This document shows, piece after piece, positions 8,671-17,590 of a DNA stretch of 53,246 bases. The notes beneath the pieces are model-generated. The model was not told the origin of the DNA, ran no database searches, and saw only the letters and a program-made list of their open reading frames with translations. The translations under genes were made by a program, and so were the position numbers. The first letter of the stretch is position 1; each line of letters begins with the position of its first letter. The stretch comes from RGIG4608 sp051867875 (lineage in GTDB: Bacteria; Bacillota; Clostridia; Oscillospirales; CAG-272), in contig JBJDZG010000021.1 in the NCBI GenBank assembly GCA_051867875.1, positions 1-53,246 of the forward strand, written 5' to 3'.

Positions 8671-9879
8671 ATGGAAAATATTGATTACAGCTATCTTTGC
8701 AACGTAATTGGAAATATAGCGGGTATCCCCATTCGCGCATACAGAAACGGTCAGCGATTTTTTTACCAATCCATTGTGAACTTACCCGTTGACCCCTTGT
8801 CCGCATTTGAAAAAGAGGTTTTAGCCATCGATGCTCACGTCGGATATTTTATCACTCCCTACTTTCACTATTACGGGATAGTAAACAGCGGAGAAATAAA
8901 AATCGTAATAGGTCCGTCAATTCAGACCGCGGGCAACAATCAGACCTTAAAGGAGCTTGCATTCAAATGCGACGTTGCGACCGACGACGTTTCCGACTTC
9001 ATTACGGGAATGAAAAGCATAATATCCATGCCGCTGGACAGTATCGTGCAGATACTGTGTGCCATAAATTACGTTATGAACGGTGAGAAGCTCGGGCTTG
9101 AAGATATCACCATTTACGATGCAGAACAGCAAAACCTGAAAACAAAGCTTGAAAGCGAGCGCGCCAATCAAAAATTCAGTGCGGATGCGGAGCTTGCAGA
9201 TGAGCAGTCCACACCGCATAACACGCTCTTCCTTGAGGAAACGATAGTCAATTTTATCCGACGGGGAGATAGCTCCGCGCTGAAAGAATGGCTCTCCGGC
9301 GCACCCGCCGTTCACGGGGGCATACTTGCCGCCGACCAGTTACGGCAAATCAAAAATACCTTTATCGTAACTGCCACCATTGCCTCGCGTGCCGCCATAC
9401 GGGGCGGAATGGACGTAAACGACGCTCTCTCTTTAAGCGACGCATACATTCAAAAATGCGAGCTCTTAAATGACCTTGAACAAATAGGCAATCTCCAATA
9501 TCACATGGTATTTGATTACACCGAGCGTGTCGAAAGGCTCCGCCACGGCGGACAGCCGTCAAAGCTTGTCCGCGACGTTTCCAATTACGTTCAGCATCAT
9601 CTCTCCGATGCAATTTCCACCGAGGATATCGCCAAATCCCTCTTTATAAGCCGTTCGCATCTATCCGTAAGATTCAAAAAGGAAACGGGAGAAAATCTCG
9701 TGGATTTTATATTGAGAGAGAAAATAAAAGAGGCGAAGCATCTGCTTCGTTATACGGACAAAACCTGCGTGGCGATAAGCGATTATCTCGGCTTTTCTTC
9801 GCAAAGTCATTTTGTAAAGGTTTTCAAAAAATACACAGAAAAAACTCCGATTGAGTACAGAGAATTGCACAATAGATAA
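8671..9879 (+). CDS. AraC-family regulator of the rhamnosidase operon
   Basis: A 402-residue transcription regulator with a C-terminal AraC/XylS double helix-turn-helix (about residues 305-400). The motif DAISTEDIAKSLFISRSHLS and the ending GFSSQSHFVKVFKKYTEKTP are typical of the two HTH units. The N-terminal 280 residues are not a cupin; they start YSYLCNVIGNIAGIPIRAYR and resemble the sensor part of other large firmicute AraC proteins whose ligand is unknown. The ATG at 8671 follows GGAGG at 8658-8662; an upstream in-frame start at 8476 would overlap the divergent gene and is rejected. Position opposite the GH3-GPH-SGNH-GH78 operon suggests it activates that operon in response to an imported sugar. 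Confidence 0.88.
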   Translation: MENIDYSYLCNVIGNIAGIPIRAYRNGQRFFYQSIVNLPVDPLSAFEKEVLAIDAHVGYFITPYFHYYGIVNSGEIKIVIGPSIQTAGNNQTLKELAFKCDVATDDVSDFITGMKSIISMPLDSIVQILCAINYVMNGEKLGLEDITIYDAEQQNLKTKLESERANQKFSADAELADEQSTPHNTLFLEETIVNFIRRGDSSALKEWLSGAPAVHGGILAADQLRQIKNTFIVTATIASRAAIRGGMDVNDALSLSDAYIQKCELLNDLEQIGNLQYHMVFDYTERVERLRHGGQPSKLVRDVSNYVQHHLSDAISTEDIAKSLFISRSHLSVRFKKETGENLVDFILREKIKEAKHLLRYTDKTCVAISDYLGFSSQSHFVKVFKKYTEKTPIEYRELHNR

Positions 9880-9896
9880 AATCGTATTGAACAAAA

Positions 9897-9932
9897 AAAT
9901 CAAGACCGCCGATTTAACGGCGGTCTTGATTT
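9897..9932. terminator. Bidirectional terminator between convergent AraC genes
   Basis: A perfect 15-bp stem (9897-9911 with 9918-9932), 6-nt loop, preceded by an A run and ending in T. It lies between the stop codons of the convergent regulators at 9879 and 9936. Confidence 0.9.
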
Positions 9933-9935
9933 CTG

Positions 9936-10886
9936 TCATTTATCCCTGAATTTTTTAGGCGACACTCCGTACTTTTTGCGGAAAATCCTATGAAAATAGC
10001 TGATATTTTCATATCCCACCTGCAAGGCTATTTCATCGATATTGACAGTTGTATTTTTGAGCAGATACGCCGCCTGGGACAGCCTTTTGTTCTGCACAAG
10101 GTCGGTGAAATTCTTGCCCGTCCTCCGCTTTATTTCACGGGAGAGCCACGAGATGTCGTAGTGCAGATTATGTGCAAGCTCCGAAAGCGATGCACTTCTG
10201 TAATTATCTTCAACGTAACGAAGCACCCGCAGTGTAAGCTCGTCCTCCGCATTGTTGTAGGAAAGCCTGTCGGTACAGTTGATAAGCTGAAGAATAAGCA
10301 ATCCCATGGTGCTCTGATTGATATTTCGCTTGTTGGGTGCGCCGTTTATCAGCGTATACAACAGATTTTCCACGAGATTCTGAACGGGAAGGACGTCTGC
10401 TACCTCGAAGTGCAGATACGCAGTATCGCTCGATTTATTTTTGAGGCAGTCAATAATGAAGGTTTTAAGCGGAGTGCTCTCGTCGCCGAGCATCTGCATA
10501 CTCTGGTCGAAAAATTCGGGCAGAATAATGAAATTTACCGCTATATCGTCCTTTCCCGCAGGCAATATTTCCTGCCTTGAGCTTGGGGGCAGAAACAAAA
10601 GCTCACCCGTTTTAAGTACTAATTTTTCGCCGTTGATAATGTGTACCGTAGAGCCTTGGCACATATAAATAACTTCAATATAGTCGTGCGTGTGCTCGGG
10701 AAATCGGACGAATCTCGTATGCGGACGCACCGTGATAAGCTTTCCCCTGCTTAGCAGTTTTTTGCTGTTGACGGTATTGGACGGGCTCTCCATATACAGC
10801 TCCCTGTCTATCTCCGAGATTCCGTCAAGTATACGCCTTTCCTCCGGTGTTATTTCTTTGAGCTTTTGCAATATTTCACTGTTCAT
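9936..10886 (-). CDS. AraC-family regulator, RhaS/RhaR-like
   Basis: A 316-residue regulator with an N-terminal cupin sensor and C-terminal AraC HTH. The cupin is marked by RFPEHTHDYIEVIYMCQG and ELLFLPPSSRQEI. The DNA-binding part contains ASLSELAHNLHYDISWLSRE and VGYENISYFHRIFRKKYGVS. It is divergent from rhaBAD across 143 bp, the standard arrangement for a rhamnose-responsive activator, so a role as rhaBAD activator is likely but inferred. The ATG at 10886 has AGAGGTGG just upstream. A bidirectional hairpin separates its end from the convergent regulator. Confidence 0.87.
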   Translation of the reverse strand: MNSEILQKLKEITPEERRILDGISEIDRELYMESPSNTVNSKKLLSRGKLITVRPHTRFVRFPEHTHDYIEVIYMCQGSTVHIINGEKLVLKTGELLFLPPSSRQEILPAGKDDIAVNFIILPEFFDQSMQMLGDESTPLKTFIIDCLKNKSSDTAYLHFEVADVLPVQNLVENLLYTLINGAPNKRNINQSTMGLLILQLINCTDRLSYNNAEDELTLRVLRYVEDNYRSASLSELAHNLHYDISWLSREIKRRTGKNFTDLVQNKRLSQAAYLLKNTTVNIDEIALQVGYENISYFHRIFRKKYGVSPKKFRDK

Positions 10887-10911
10887 ACGCCACCTCTAAC
10901 ACTTTTTTCTC

Positions 10912-10940
10912 ATTATACCACATCTTTTTATAAAATGCAA
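10912..10940 (-). promoter_or_regulatory. Promoter of the RhaS/R-like gene
   Basis: Minus-strand TTGCAT (10935-10940), 17-nt spacer ending TGG, and TATAAT (10912-10917). It gives a leader of only about 20 nt before the ATG at 10886. Confidence 0.7.
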
Positions 10941-10971
10941 GAGAGGACACTTTTTCAGTCAAATAATGATA

Positions 10972-11001
10972 TTGATTTTTTAATATTTTTTGTTATATAA
11001 T
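10972..11001 (+). promoter_or_regulatory. Promoter of rhaBAD
   Basis: TATAAT at 10996-11001 with a weak -35 TTGATT at 10972-10977 and 18-nt spacing. The poor -35 suits an activator-dependent promoter; the regulator is divergent. Confidence 0.6.
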
Positions 11002-11029
11002 GAAAATGTAAAGCTCTGAAAGGAGAAAA

Positions 11030-12310
11030 ATGCAGATGAAATATTATTTGGCGATAGATATCGGTGCATCAAGCGGGCGCCATATCCTCGGTCATATTGA
11101 GGACGGACGGATTGTTACCGAGGAAATACACCGCTTTTCAAACGGAGTAAAGGAGCTTGACGGCTCGCTGACTTGGGACACCGAGCATCTTTTGTATGAA
11201 ATAAAGGTCGGTATTGCCAAAGCAAAAGCGCTTCATTCCGATATAGTTTCGCTCTCGGTGGACACCTGGGGCGTTGACTACGTTTTGCTTGACGGAGATA
11301 AGGAGATTTATCCCGTCTGTGCATACCGCGATTCAAGAACGGAAAAGGTTATTCCTCGGGTACACGAAAAAGTGCCCTTTTCAGTTCTTTACGAGCGCAC
11401 GGGCTGTCAGTTTCAGCCCTTCAACAGTATCTATCAGCTCTGTTGTGATAAGGAAAGCGGAAAGCTTGACGGTGCAACCGATTTCCTGATGATGCCCGAA
11501 TACTTTCTTTACAAGCTCTGCGGAACGAAGGCTCACGAATACACAAATGCTACAACAACGGGACTTATCAACGCAGAAACGGGTGATTACGATATGGAGA
11601 TTATCGAAAGGCTCGGGCTTCCGAAGCACCTTTTCGGCAAGCTCCTCTCTCCCGGCACGGTAATAGGAGAATACGAGGGCATAAAATGCGTGCTCTGTGC
11701 AACGCACGACACGGGCTCTGCGGTTGAGGGTATTCCGATGGAGGGCAACGAGCTCTACATATCCTCGGGCACCTGGTCGCTCCTCGGGGTCAAGACCGAC
11801 AAGCCCATTACCTCAAAGGAGAGTGAAAGCGCAAACTACTCAAACGAGGGTGGCGTGGGCTACAACCGATATCAGAAAAACATTATGGGAATGTGGGTTG
11901 TAAACGAGCTCAAACGCCACCTCTGCCCCGAAATGAGCTTTTCCGAGATTGTTAAGCTCGCGGAAGAAAGCGACTGCACGCTCTCTCTCGACGTTGACGG
12001 TCAGGAATTTCTCGCTCCCGAAAATATGGCAAAGCTGTTTGACGAGAAATCGGGCAATTCTTTACACACACTTGGCGACTATTTCAGATGCGCGTACAAT
12101 TCCCTCGCGTCAAGCTATGAAAAAGCGATACGCGAGCTTGAACGCAATACGGGCAAGACCTACAAGAAGCTCTATATCGTCGGAGGCGGTGCAAAAAACG
12201 CGCTTCTCAACAGATTAACAGAGAAAAAAACAAAAAAAGAGGTCGTTGCGCTCCCGATTGAGGCGACGTCCCTCGGAAATCTTAAAATACAAACGGAGGC
12301 TGACATATGA
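11030..12310 (+). CDS. rhaB: L-rhamnulokinase, C-terminally short
   Basis: ATP-dependent kinase making L-rhamnulose 1-phosphate, second step of rhamnose catabolism. The FGGY-family N-terminal phosphate loop is LAIDIGASSGRH (Asp10). The rhamnulokinase motif SVDTWGVDYVLL is at about 76-87, the catalytic base is Asp227 in THDTGSAVEG, and the ATP-site motif IVGGGAKNALLNRL is at about 383-396. The protein ends at residue 426, immediately after IEATSLGN, where RhaB proteins normally continue for about 50 more residues (E. coli 489 residues). The stop codon overlaps the rhaA start (ATGA), and no leftover RhaB coding sequence follows, so this is a deletion or lineage-specific shortening, not a frameshift. 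A second ATG at 11036 is the alternative start; AGGAG lies at 11021-11025. Confidence 0.93.
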   Translation: MQMKYYLAIDIGASSGRHILGHIEDGRIVTEEIHRFSNGVKELDGSLTWDTEHLLYEIKVGIAKAKALHSDIVSLSVDTWGVDYVLLDGDKEIYPVCAYRDSRTEKVIPRVHEKVPFSVLYERTGCQFQPFNSIYQLCCDKESGKLDGATDFLMMPEYFLYKLCGTKAHEYTNATTTGLINAETGDYDMEIIERLGLPKHLFGKLLSPGTVIGEYEGIKCVLCATHDTGSAVEGIPMEGNELYISSGTWSLLGVKTDKPITSKESESANYSNEGGVGYNRYQKNIMGMWVVNELKRHLCPEMSFSEIVKLAEESDCTLSLDVDGQEFLAPENMAKLFDEKSGNSLHTLGDYFRCAYNSLASSYEKAIRELERNTGKTYKKLYIVGGGAKNALLNRLTEKKTKKEVVALPIEATSLGNLKIQTEADI

Positions 12311-13542
12311 GCTATTCAGAAGCAAAGAAATTTTACGAAGGCTTCGGTGTTGACACCGAAAAAGCGCTTGAAAGAATCAAAAACGTAACCGTATCAATGC
12401 ACTGCTGGCAGGGCGACGACGTCACGGGCTTTGACTCAAAGCAATCCCTCTCGGGCGGAATACAGGCGACGGGAAACTATCCGGGCAAGGCTACGACTCC
12501 CGAAGAGCTTATGGCTGATATCGACAAGGTTATTTCCTTAACTCCCGGAAAAATGAAGTTCAATCTTCACGCAAGCTACGCCATCTTTGAGGACGGCGAA
12601 TTTGCCGACAGAGATAAGATTGCACCGAAGCATTTTGAAAAATGGGTTGAATTTGCAAAGGAGAGAGGAATGGGCATTGATTTCAACCCCACGTTCTTCT
12701 CGCACTCAATGGTCAAAGACAATCTCACGCTGTCCTCTCCCGACGAAAACGTCAGAAAGTTCTGGGTTGAGCACGGCAAAAGATGTATGGAGATATCCGA
12801 ATATTTCGCAAACGAGACGGGTATCCCCTGCGTTATGAATATCTGGATTCCCGACGGATACAAGGATATCCCCGCCGACAGACTCGGTCCCCGCGCGCGC
12901 TTCAAAAAATCTCTTGACGAGATTCTGTCCGTTCCCTACGATAAAACCAAGGTTTATCCCTGCCTTGAATCCAAGGTATTCGGTATCGGACTTGAAAGCT
13001 ACACCGTAGGCTCCGCCGAATTTTGCATGAACTACGTAAGTCAGGCAAAAATCGTTCCCCTTATGGACAACGGACACTACCACCCCACCGAAATGGTATC
13101 GGACAAGGTGGCGTCAATGCTCCTTTTCCACGAACGTCTTGCACTCCACGTAACCCGCCCCGTCCGCTGGGACAGCGACCACGTCGTTCTCTTTGACGAC
13201 GAAACGAAGGAAATATTTAAGGAAATCGTGAGAGCCGACGCGCTTGACAGAGTTTTTATTGCAACGGATTACTTTGACGCATCGATAAACCGTATTTCCG
13301 CTTGGACTACGGGACTAAGAAACGTGCAAAAGGCACTTCTCTACGCACTCCTTGAACCGACGCAGAGAATGAGAGAGCTTCAGGAAAGCAATAATTTCAC
13401 AGAGCTTATGGTCGTAAGCGAGGAACTTAAAACCGCTCCGTTCGGCGACGTATGGAGAGAGTATCTTAGAAGAGAGGGCAAGGAAGAAAACTACCTTCCC
13501 GACATACAGAAATATGAAAGAGAGGTCTTGGCAAAAAGATGA
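12307..13542 (+). CDS. rhaA: L-rhamnose isomerase
   Basis: Converts L-rhamnose to L-rhamnulose, the first step of the pathway; Mn-dependent TIM-barrel enzyme of the cytoplasm. The N-terminal segment VSMHCWQGDDVTGFD is typical. Metal-site residues are visible in MDNGHYHPTE (Asp254, His257) and WDSDHVV (Asp289, Asp291, His292). Length (411) matches firmicute RhaA proteins. It overlaps rhaB and rhaD by 4 nt each (ATGA), so the three are translationally coupled. GGAGG within the end of rhaB serves as ribosome binding site. Confidence 0.97.
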   Translation: MSYSEAKKFYEGFGVDTEKALERIKNVTVSMHCWQGDDVTGFDSKQSLSGGIQATGNYPGKATTPEELMADIDKVISLTPGKMKFNLHASYAIFEDGEFADRDKIAPKHFEKWVEFAKERGMGIDFNPTFFSHSMVKDNLTLSSPDENVRKFWVEHGKRCMEISEYFANETGIPCVMNIWIPDGYKDIPADRLGPRARFKKSLDEILSVPYDKTKVYPCLESKVFGIGLESYTVGSAEFCMNYVSQAKIVPLMDNGHYHPTEMVSDKVASMLLFHERLALHVTRPVRWDSDHVVLFDDETKEIFKEIVRADALDRVFIATDYFDASINRISAWTTGLRNVQKALLYALLEPTQRMRELQESNNFTELMVVSEELKTAPFGDVWREYLRREGKEENYLPDIQKYEREVLAKR

Positions 13543-14354
13543 AAAATATACTTAACGCTCCCTTTGTAGAAGAAATGAAAAGAATTACCGCAAATATGTA
13601 CAGGCTCGGATGGGACGAAAGAAACGGCGGTAATATAAGCTATCTTCTCGATGAAAAAGAGGTTGCAGAATATCTTGACCTTGACAGAGTAATAAGAACT
13701 ATCCCTACGGGCTTTGATGCTTCCGCTCTTATCGGCAAAATATTCATAGTAACGGGAACGGGCAAATACTTCAAGAACGTTGAGCACGACCCCGAAACAA
13801 ATCTCGGTATTATCCGTATTGCGAAAGACGGAACGACTGCGGAACTTCTCTGGGGCTACAAGGACGGCGGAAGATTTACGAGCGAGCTTCCCGCTCACCT
13901 TATGAGCCATATTCAGCGTCTTGCAGTGGACCCCGAGCACAGAGTCGTAATGCACACGCACCCTACATATACAATTTGTATGAACTCCGTTTGCCCGCTT
14001 GACGAAAAGGATTTCACGCACAGGCTTTGGTCGTTCAATACCGAGGCAATTGTCGTTTTCCCCGACGGCGTGGGCATACTTCCCTGCATGGTATGCGGAA
14101 CTAACGAAATCGGCAGAGCAACTGCCGAAAAAATGAAGGATTTCCGCCTTGTCGTGTGGTCAAATCACGGCATCTACGGAACGGGCAAGGATATTGACGA
14201 GGCTTTCGGACTTATCGAAACGGTTGAAAAAACCGCCCAGATTTATATGCTCTGCCTCGGTCATGACCCCCGCCCCATCGACGATGAAATTCTATGGGGA
14301 CTTGCCGACCGCTTCTCCGTAACTCCTCTGGCGGGAGTTCTCAAAGAGAGATAA
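13539..14354 (+). CDS. rhaD: Rhamnulose-1-phosphate aldolase
   Basis: Class II, zinc-dependent aldolase that splits L-rhamnulose 1-phosphate into dihydroxyacetone phosphate and L-lactaldehyde. The 271-residue length matches E. coli RhaD. Zinc ligands His139 and His141 (HTHPTYT) and His210 (NHGIYGTG), plus catalytic Glu116 (SELPAHLMSH), line up with E. coli His141/143/212 and Glu117. The N-terminal WDERNGGNISYLL is the phosphate-binding signature. Last gene of rhaBAD, followed by a strong terminator. The lactaldehyde product is probably reduced by the alcohol dehydrogenase at 34789. Confidence 0.97.
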   Translation: MKNILNAPFVEEMKRITANMYRLGWDERNGGNISYLLDEKEVAEYLDLDRVIRTIPTGFDASALIGKIFIVTGTGKYFKNVEHDPETNLGIIRIAKDGTTAELLWGYKDGGRFTSELPAHLMSHIQRLAVDPEHRVVMHTHPTYTICMNSVCPLDEKDFTHRLWSFNTEAIVVFPDGVGILPCMVCGTNEIGRATAEKMKDFRLVVWSNHGIYGTGKDIDEAFGLIETVEKTAQIYMLCLGHDPRPIDDEILWGLADRFSVTPLAGVLKER

Positions 14355-14402
14355 TCAAAAATAGAAAATCGTCGGTTTTAATGTCGAAAAATAATGTAAA
14401 AC

Positions 14403-14443
14403 AAGCGCTGCATGGAAATTTTCATTCCAAGCAGCGCTTTTTT
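14403..14443 (+). terminator. rhaBAD terminator
   Basis: Nine-base-pair GC-rich stem (14403-14411 with 14431-14439), one mismatch, five more pairs, 7-nt loop, then a T run to 14443. It sits 50 nt after rhaD. Confidence 0.9.
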
Positions 14444-14470
14444 GATAAATATTGCAAGAAAGATATGTAC

Positions 14471-15337
14471 TTAACCGTTCAAAACGAGTTCCAGTATATC
14501 TCCCTTTTCTCTTACGGGGAAGAAGCAGGCTCTTTCCGCTCCGTCGGGATTATTCGGACAATGTAGTGCAATATAGCTATCACCGTTAAAATCAAACATC
14601 ATTCCATGTCCGCCGTTTTTTGAAAACAATGGCGTATCGATGTGCTTCCACGGACCGTGAATACCGTTTTCGGACACCGCCATACTGAGTGCATATCCCG
14701 TTTTGCAAAAACTTGACCAAAGCATAACAAGGCTTCCGTTGTTGAGCTTTTTGATAAAGGGACCGTCTGTGATATAATTATCTCCCTCAAATTTTTCTAT
14801 CCAAGGGGCACTGCTTGCCTTGAAAAGCATTTCGGGCTCACCCTTGATACCGTCAAGGCTTTCGTTAAGCTCGGCGAGTATCATCTCACCGTCAGTACAC
14901 TGGAGCCATTCATGGCAAAACACAGTATACGGTATACCGTCCTCAACGTAAAGCGTTGCGTCAAGGCATTCCCATTCCTCGGGTGTTATCTGAGAATTAA
15001 GCGGAACATATCTGCCAAACGGTTCGTCGCAAACAAGTGCCTGAGACGCCCTACGCCTGTCATTGGACTTAAAAGATGCAAAAAGATAGTATTTCCCGTT
15101 ATACTTATGTAACTCCGGTGCCCAAAAATCTTTATCAGCCCAAAAACCGTCATTTGCTTCAAAAAGGACAAAAGGTCCTTCAAAATTTTCAAGGTCGCGG
15201 GATTTATATCCGCAAAAACCGCTCACCTTTCCGCCCCAGGCGGATTCGTGTGTGGTTCCCACCATATACGCTATGCCTTCTTCGACGTACATATACGGGT
15301 CTCTGATATTAATATCTTCTATTTTCATACCATTCAT
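14471..15337 (-). CDS. GH43 family glycosidase, cytoplasmic
   Basis: A 288-residue five-bladed beta-propeller enzyme of family GH43, probably an arabinofuranosidase, xylosidase or related exo-enzyme. Asp13 in NIRDPYMY is the expected general base and Asp126 in CLDATLYVEDG the pKa modulator. At the usual acid glutamate the motif reads ITDGPFI, with Asp191; this TDGP form is found in some GH43 subgroups. There is no signal peptide, so it acts on imported oligosaccharides. Its ATG overlaps the GH36 stop codon by 4 nt. It is the last gene of the 17-kb minus-strand block, and no terminator for it is visible other than the rhaBAD hairpin read in reverse. Confidence 0.85.
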   Translation of the reverse strand: MNGMKIEDINIRDPYMYVEEGIAYMVGTTHESAWGGKVSGFCGYKSRDLENFEGPFVLFEANDGFWADKDFWAPELHKYNGKYYLFASFKSNDRRRASQALVCDEPFGRYVPLNSQITPEEWECLDATLYVEDGIPYTVFCHEWLQCTDGEMILAELNESLDGIKGEPEMLFKASSAPWIEKFEGDNYITDGPFIKKLNNGSLVMLWSSFCKTGYALSMAVSENGIHGPWKHIDTPLFSKNGGHGMMFDFNGDSYIALHCPNNPDGAERACFFPVREKGDILELVLNG

Positions 15338-17505
15338 TCAACCGATTTGATCGTCAGGGTTTTCGTCTTAAAGTCCCCCTGCTCAAAATTTATCAACAAT
15401 CCGACGTTCATTATAGTGGAGCCGTGAAGCGTTAATCCGGCGAGCTCTTCTACCGTGTAAAGCATATCTTCGCAAAGCCCGCGCGGATACACTCTCTGCG
15501 CTGTTCCGTTCGCCTGACAAAGCGGACGCATAAGGACGAGATAACTTTCTTTTTTATCCTTTGATACTACCTGCTCTGCGAAAAGCTTTCCGTTCTCAGG
15601 ATAGCTGAGTCTGTACAAATCGCCGTGAAGTACAAGGTCCTCTCTTTTGCGATATGCAGACGTATCTCTTTTAATCGTTTCTATCTGCTCCTCGGTAAAG
15701 CTTCTCGGGTCGAGCTCATATCCCGTTGCTCCGAGGGAAGCTATATCCGTCCGCGACTTGAAATCCGTTACTCTGCCGTTTTGATGATTGGGGCAAACCG
15801 ACACGTGGCAGGACATTGACGAGAGCGGATAGCAAAGCGACGTGCCGTACTGAATAAAGCATCTTGCGAGTGCGTCGGTGTTGTCACTCGTCCATATCTG
15901 CGGAAAATAGTACATCATAGCAGGGTCAAATCTGCAACCGCCCGATGCACAACCCTCAAAGAAAATATTCGGAAAGCCGTTTATTATTCTCTCGCAAATA
16001 TCGTAAAGTCCGAGAACGTATCTGTGGGCGAACTCCTTTCCCCTATCCCCGAGGTGAGCGGAATAGTTTTCTGTAATTGATCTGTTCATATCCCACTTTA
16101 CATAGTCAATTTCGTTTTCGCCAAGACACTTTGAAATTACGTCAACTATGTAATCGCGGACTTCTTCTCTTGTGAGGTCAAGAACGTACTGAAAACGTCC
16201 CTGGCAGGGTTCAAGTCCCGTGGCATGAATAATCCAGTCGGGGTGCGCTCTGTAAAGGTCAGAGTCGGCAATTACCATTTCCGGCTCAAACCAAAGCCCG
16301 AATTTCAGCCCGTTTTCGTGAGCGCAGTCAATTACGGGTTTCAGCCCTCTCGGAAGCTTATTTGGATTGGGATACCAGTCTCCAAGTCCCGTATATTCAT
16401 CGTTTCTGTTGCCGAACCAGCCGTCGTCAAGCACGAACATATCAATTCCGCTTCCCTTTATGGTCTTTATCAGGTCGCAGAGTTTTTCCTCGTCATAATC
16501 GTAATACACCGCTTCCCAGCTGTTAAGAACAATGGGGCGGTGCTCATTTACGAAGCGAGGATTTATCAGATACTCTCTGTAAAGATCGTGGAAGACCCTG
16601 CTCATCTTGCCGAGTCCCGCGTTTGAATATACCGTTACAGCTTCGGGGGTAACGAAGCTTTCCCCTGCTTTAAGCGTCCACGCGAAATCATAATCGTTTA
16701 TACCGCCAAGCACTCTTGCAACGTCGTTTTGTCCGAGTTGAGCCTTAATTACAAAATTTCCGCTGTAAACAAGGTTGAAGCCATATACCTCACCCACATT
16801 CTCGTCGGCATTCGGTCTTGCAAGTGCCGCAAAAGGGTTGAGTTGTGAGGAAGAAACTCCGTACTTGCTGTCAATGGATACAACTCCGTGGTGGAGCTTG
16901 CTTTTCTGGATATGCCTTTCACGCACGTGCGCACCGTAAAGCGAAATAAATTCAAAATCGCCGTCGGGCAAGTCAAGCGAAAAGGAATATGCTCTGTCTA
17001 TTATAATTTCTTTATCACCGCAGTTTCTTATCTCGTTATGTCTTAAAATAACGGGCAAATCCTCGAAAACCGTGTAATAAAGGTCGATTTCAATGTTATT
17101 GCGGTCGTCGCACAAGGTAACGACCAAAGTTGTGCCGCCCTTTACGGAGGGCATTCCCGAAAGTTCGGGCTTTTTATCTAAAATGGTGTGATTTTTATAT
17201 CTGAAATCACCTACGCGCACTCCTTCATTATTAAAAGCGAATGCGCTCTCTCTGAAATCTCCTCTTCCGTATACAGGAAATTCCTGACTCAACACCTCAA
17301 AAGTGTTTGTACTGCTCATTTCGGCAAGATATGCGCTGTGTCCGCGGGCTACGCGAAAAACCGAATACTCCAAGTCGTCCCTTGCAACACGCGCTCCGTA
17401 ATAAAGATGCTCCAAAAAGCCGAAATCGTCAATTTTGAAAATATATGAAAGTTCTGCGCTTTCAAGGTAAAAAGTCTTATTGGTATTGTCAAAAAATATA
17501 CTCAT
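15334..17505 (-). CDS. GH36 alpha-galactosidase
   Basis: A 723-residue retaining alpha-galactosidase of the clostridial/bacillar GH36 type. Nucleophile Asp472 is in VKWDMNRS and acid/base Asp541 in IWTSDNTDA. Other signatures are LDDGWFG, GLWFEPEM and EGCASGGCRFDPAM. The length is right for the family and there is no signal peptide, so it is cytoplasmic. It could act on galacto-oligosaccharides from plant cell walls or seeds. The ATG at 17505 has GAGGGGAG nearby. A stable hairpin lies between it and the upstream lipoprotein gene; it may adjust expression relative to upstream genes. Confidence 0.95.
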   Translation of the reverse strand: MSIFFDNTNKTFYLESAELSYIFKIDDFGFLEHLYYGARVARDDLEYSVFRVARGHSAYLAEMSSTNTFEVLSQEFPVYGRGDFRESAFAFNNEGVRVGDFRYKNHTILDKKPELSGMPSVKGGTTLVVTLCDDRNNIEIDLYYTVFEDLPVILRHNEIRNCGDKEIIIDRAYSFSLDLPDGDFEFISLYGAHVRERHIQKSKLHHGVVSIDSKYGVSSSQLNPFAALARPNADENVGEVYGFNLVYSGNFVIKAQLGQNDVARVLGGINDYDFAWTLKAGESFVTPEAVTVYSNAGLGKMSRVFHDLYREYLINPRFVNEHRPIVLNSWEAVYYDYDEEKLCDLIKTIKGSGIDMFVLDDGWFGNRNDEYTGLGDWYPNPNKLPRGLKPVIDCAHENGLKFGLWFEPEMVIADSDLYRAHPDWIIHATGLEPCQGRFQYVLDLTREEVRDYIVDVISKCLGENEIDYVKWDMNRSITENYSAHLGDRGKEFAHRYVLGLYDICERIINGFPNIFFEGCASGGCRFDPAMMYYFPQIWTSDNTDALARCFIQYGTSLCYPLSSMSCHVSVCPNHQNGRVTDFKSRTDIASLGATGYELDPRSFTEEQIETIKRDTSAYRKREDLVLHGDLYRLSYPENGKLFAEQVVSKDKKESYLVLMRPLCQANGTAQRVYPRGLCEDMLYTVEELAGLTLHGSTIMNVGLLINFEQGDFKTKTLTIKSVE

Positions 17506-17528
17506 AATTGACTCCCCTCATTTGAGAG

Positions 17529-17554
17529 TGCGGGGAGGGAGTTCCCTCCCCGCA
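17529..17554. other. Intercistronic GC-rich stem-loop
   Basis: An 11-bp stem of G and C with a 4-nt loop between the 17591-20752 lipoprotein and GH36. A T run follows on the plus strand only, so for the minus-strand genes it looks like an mRNA-stabilising or attenuating hairpin, not a full terminator. Confidence 0.6.
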
Positions 17555-17590
17555 AGTTTTTAATAAGTTATAAACCTGAGATTATTCAGC

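Noticed and set aside
10899..10957. Direct repeat ACACTTTTT in the rhaBAD/regulator interval
   Set aside because: The copies are 48 bp apart, short and AT-rich, so they do not make a convincing AraC-type operator.
16205..16235. tRNA T-arm-like GGTTCAAGTCCCG
   Set aside because: It lies inside the GH36 coding sequence, and no acceptor or anticodon arms can be formed around it.
17512..17529. GC-rich hairpin arm pairing with the GH36 ribosome site
   Set aside because: Only six bases can pair, and the 11-bp hairpin itself is far more stable, so occlusion of the site is unlikely.
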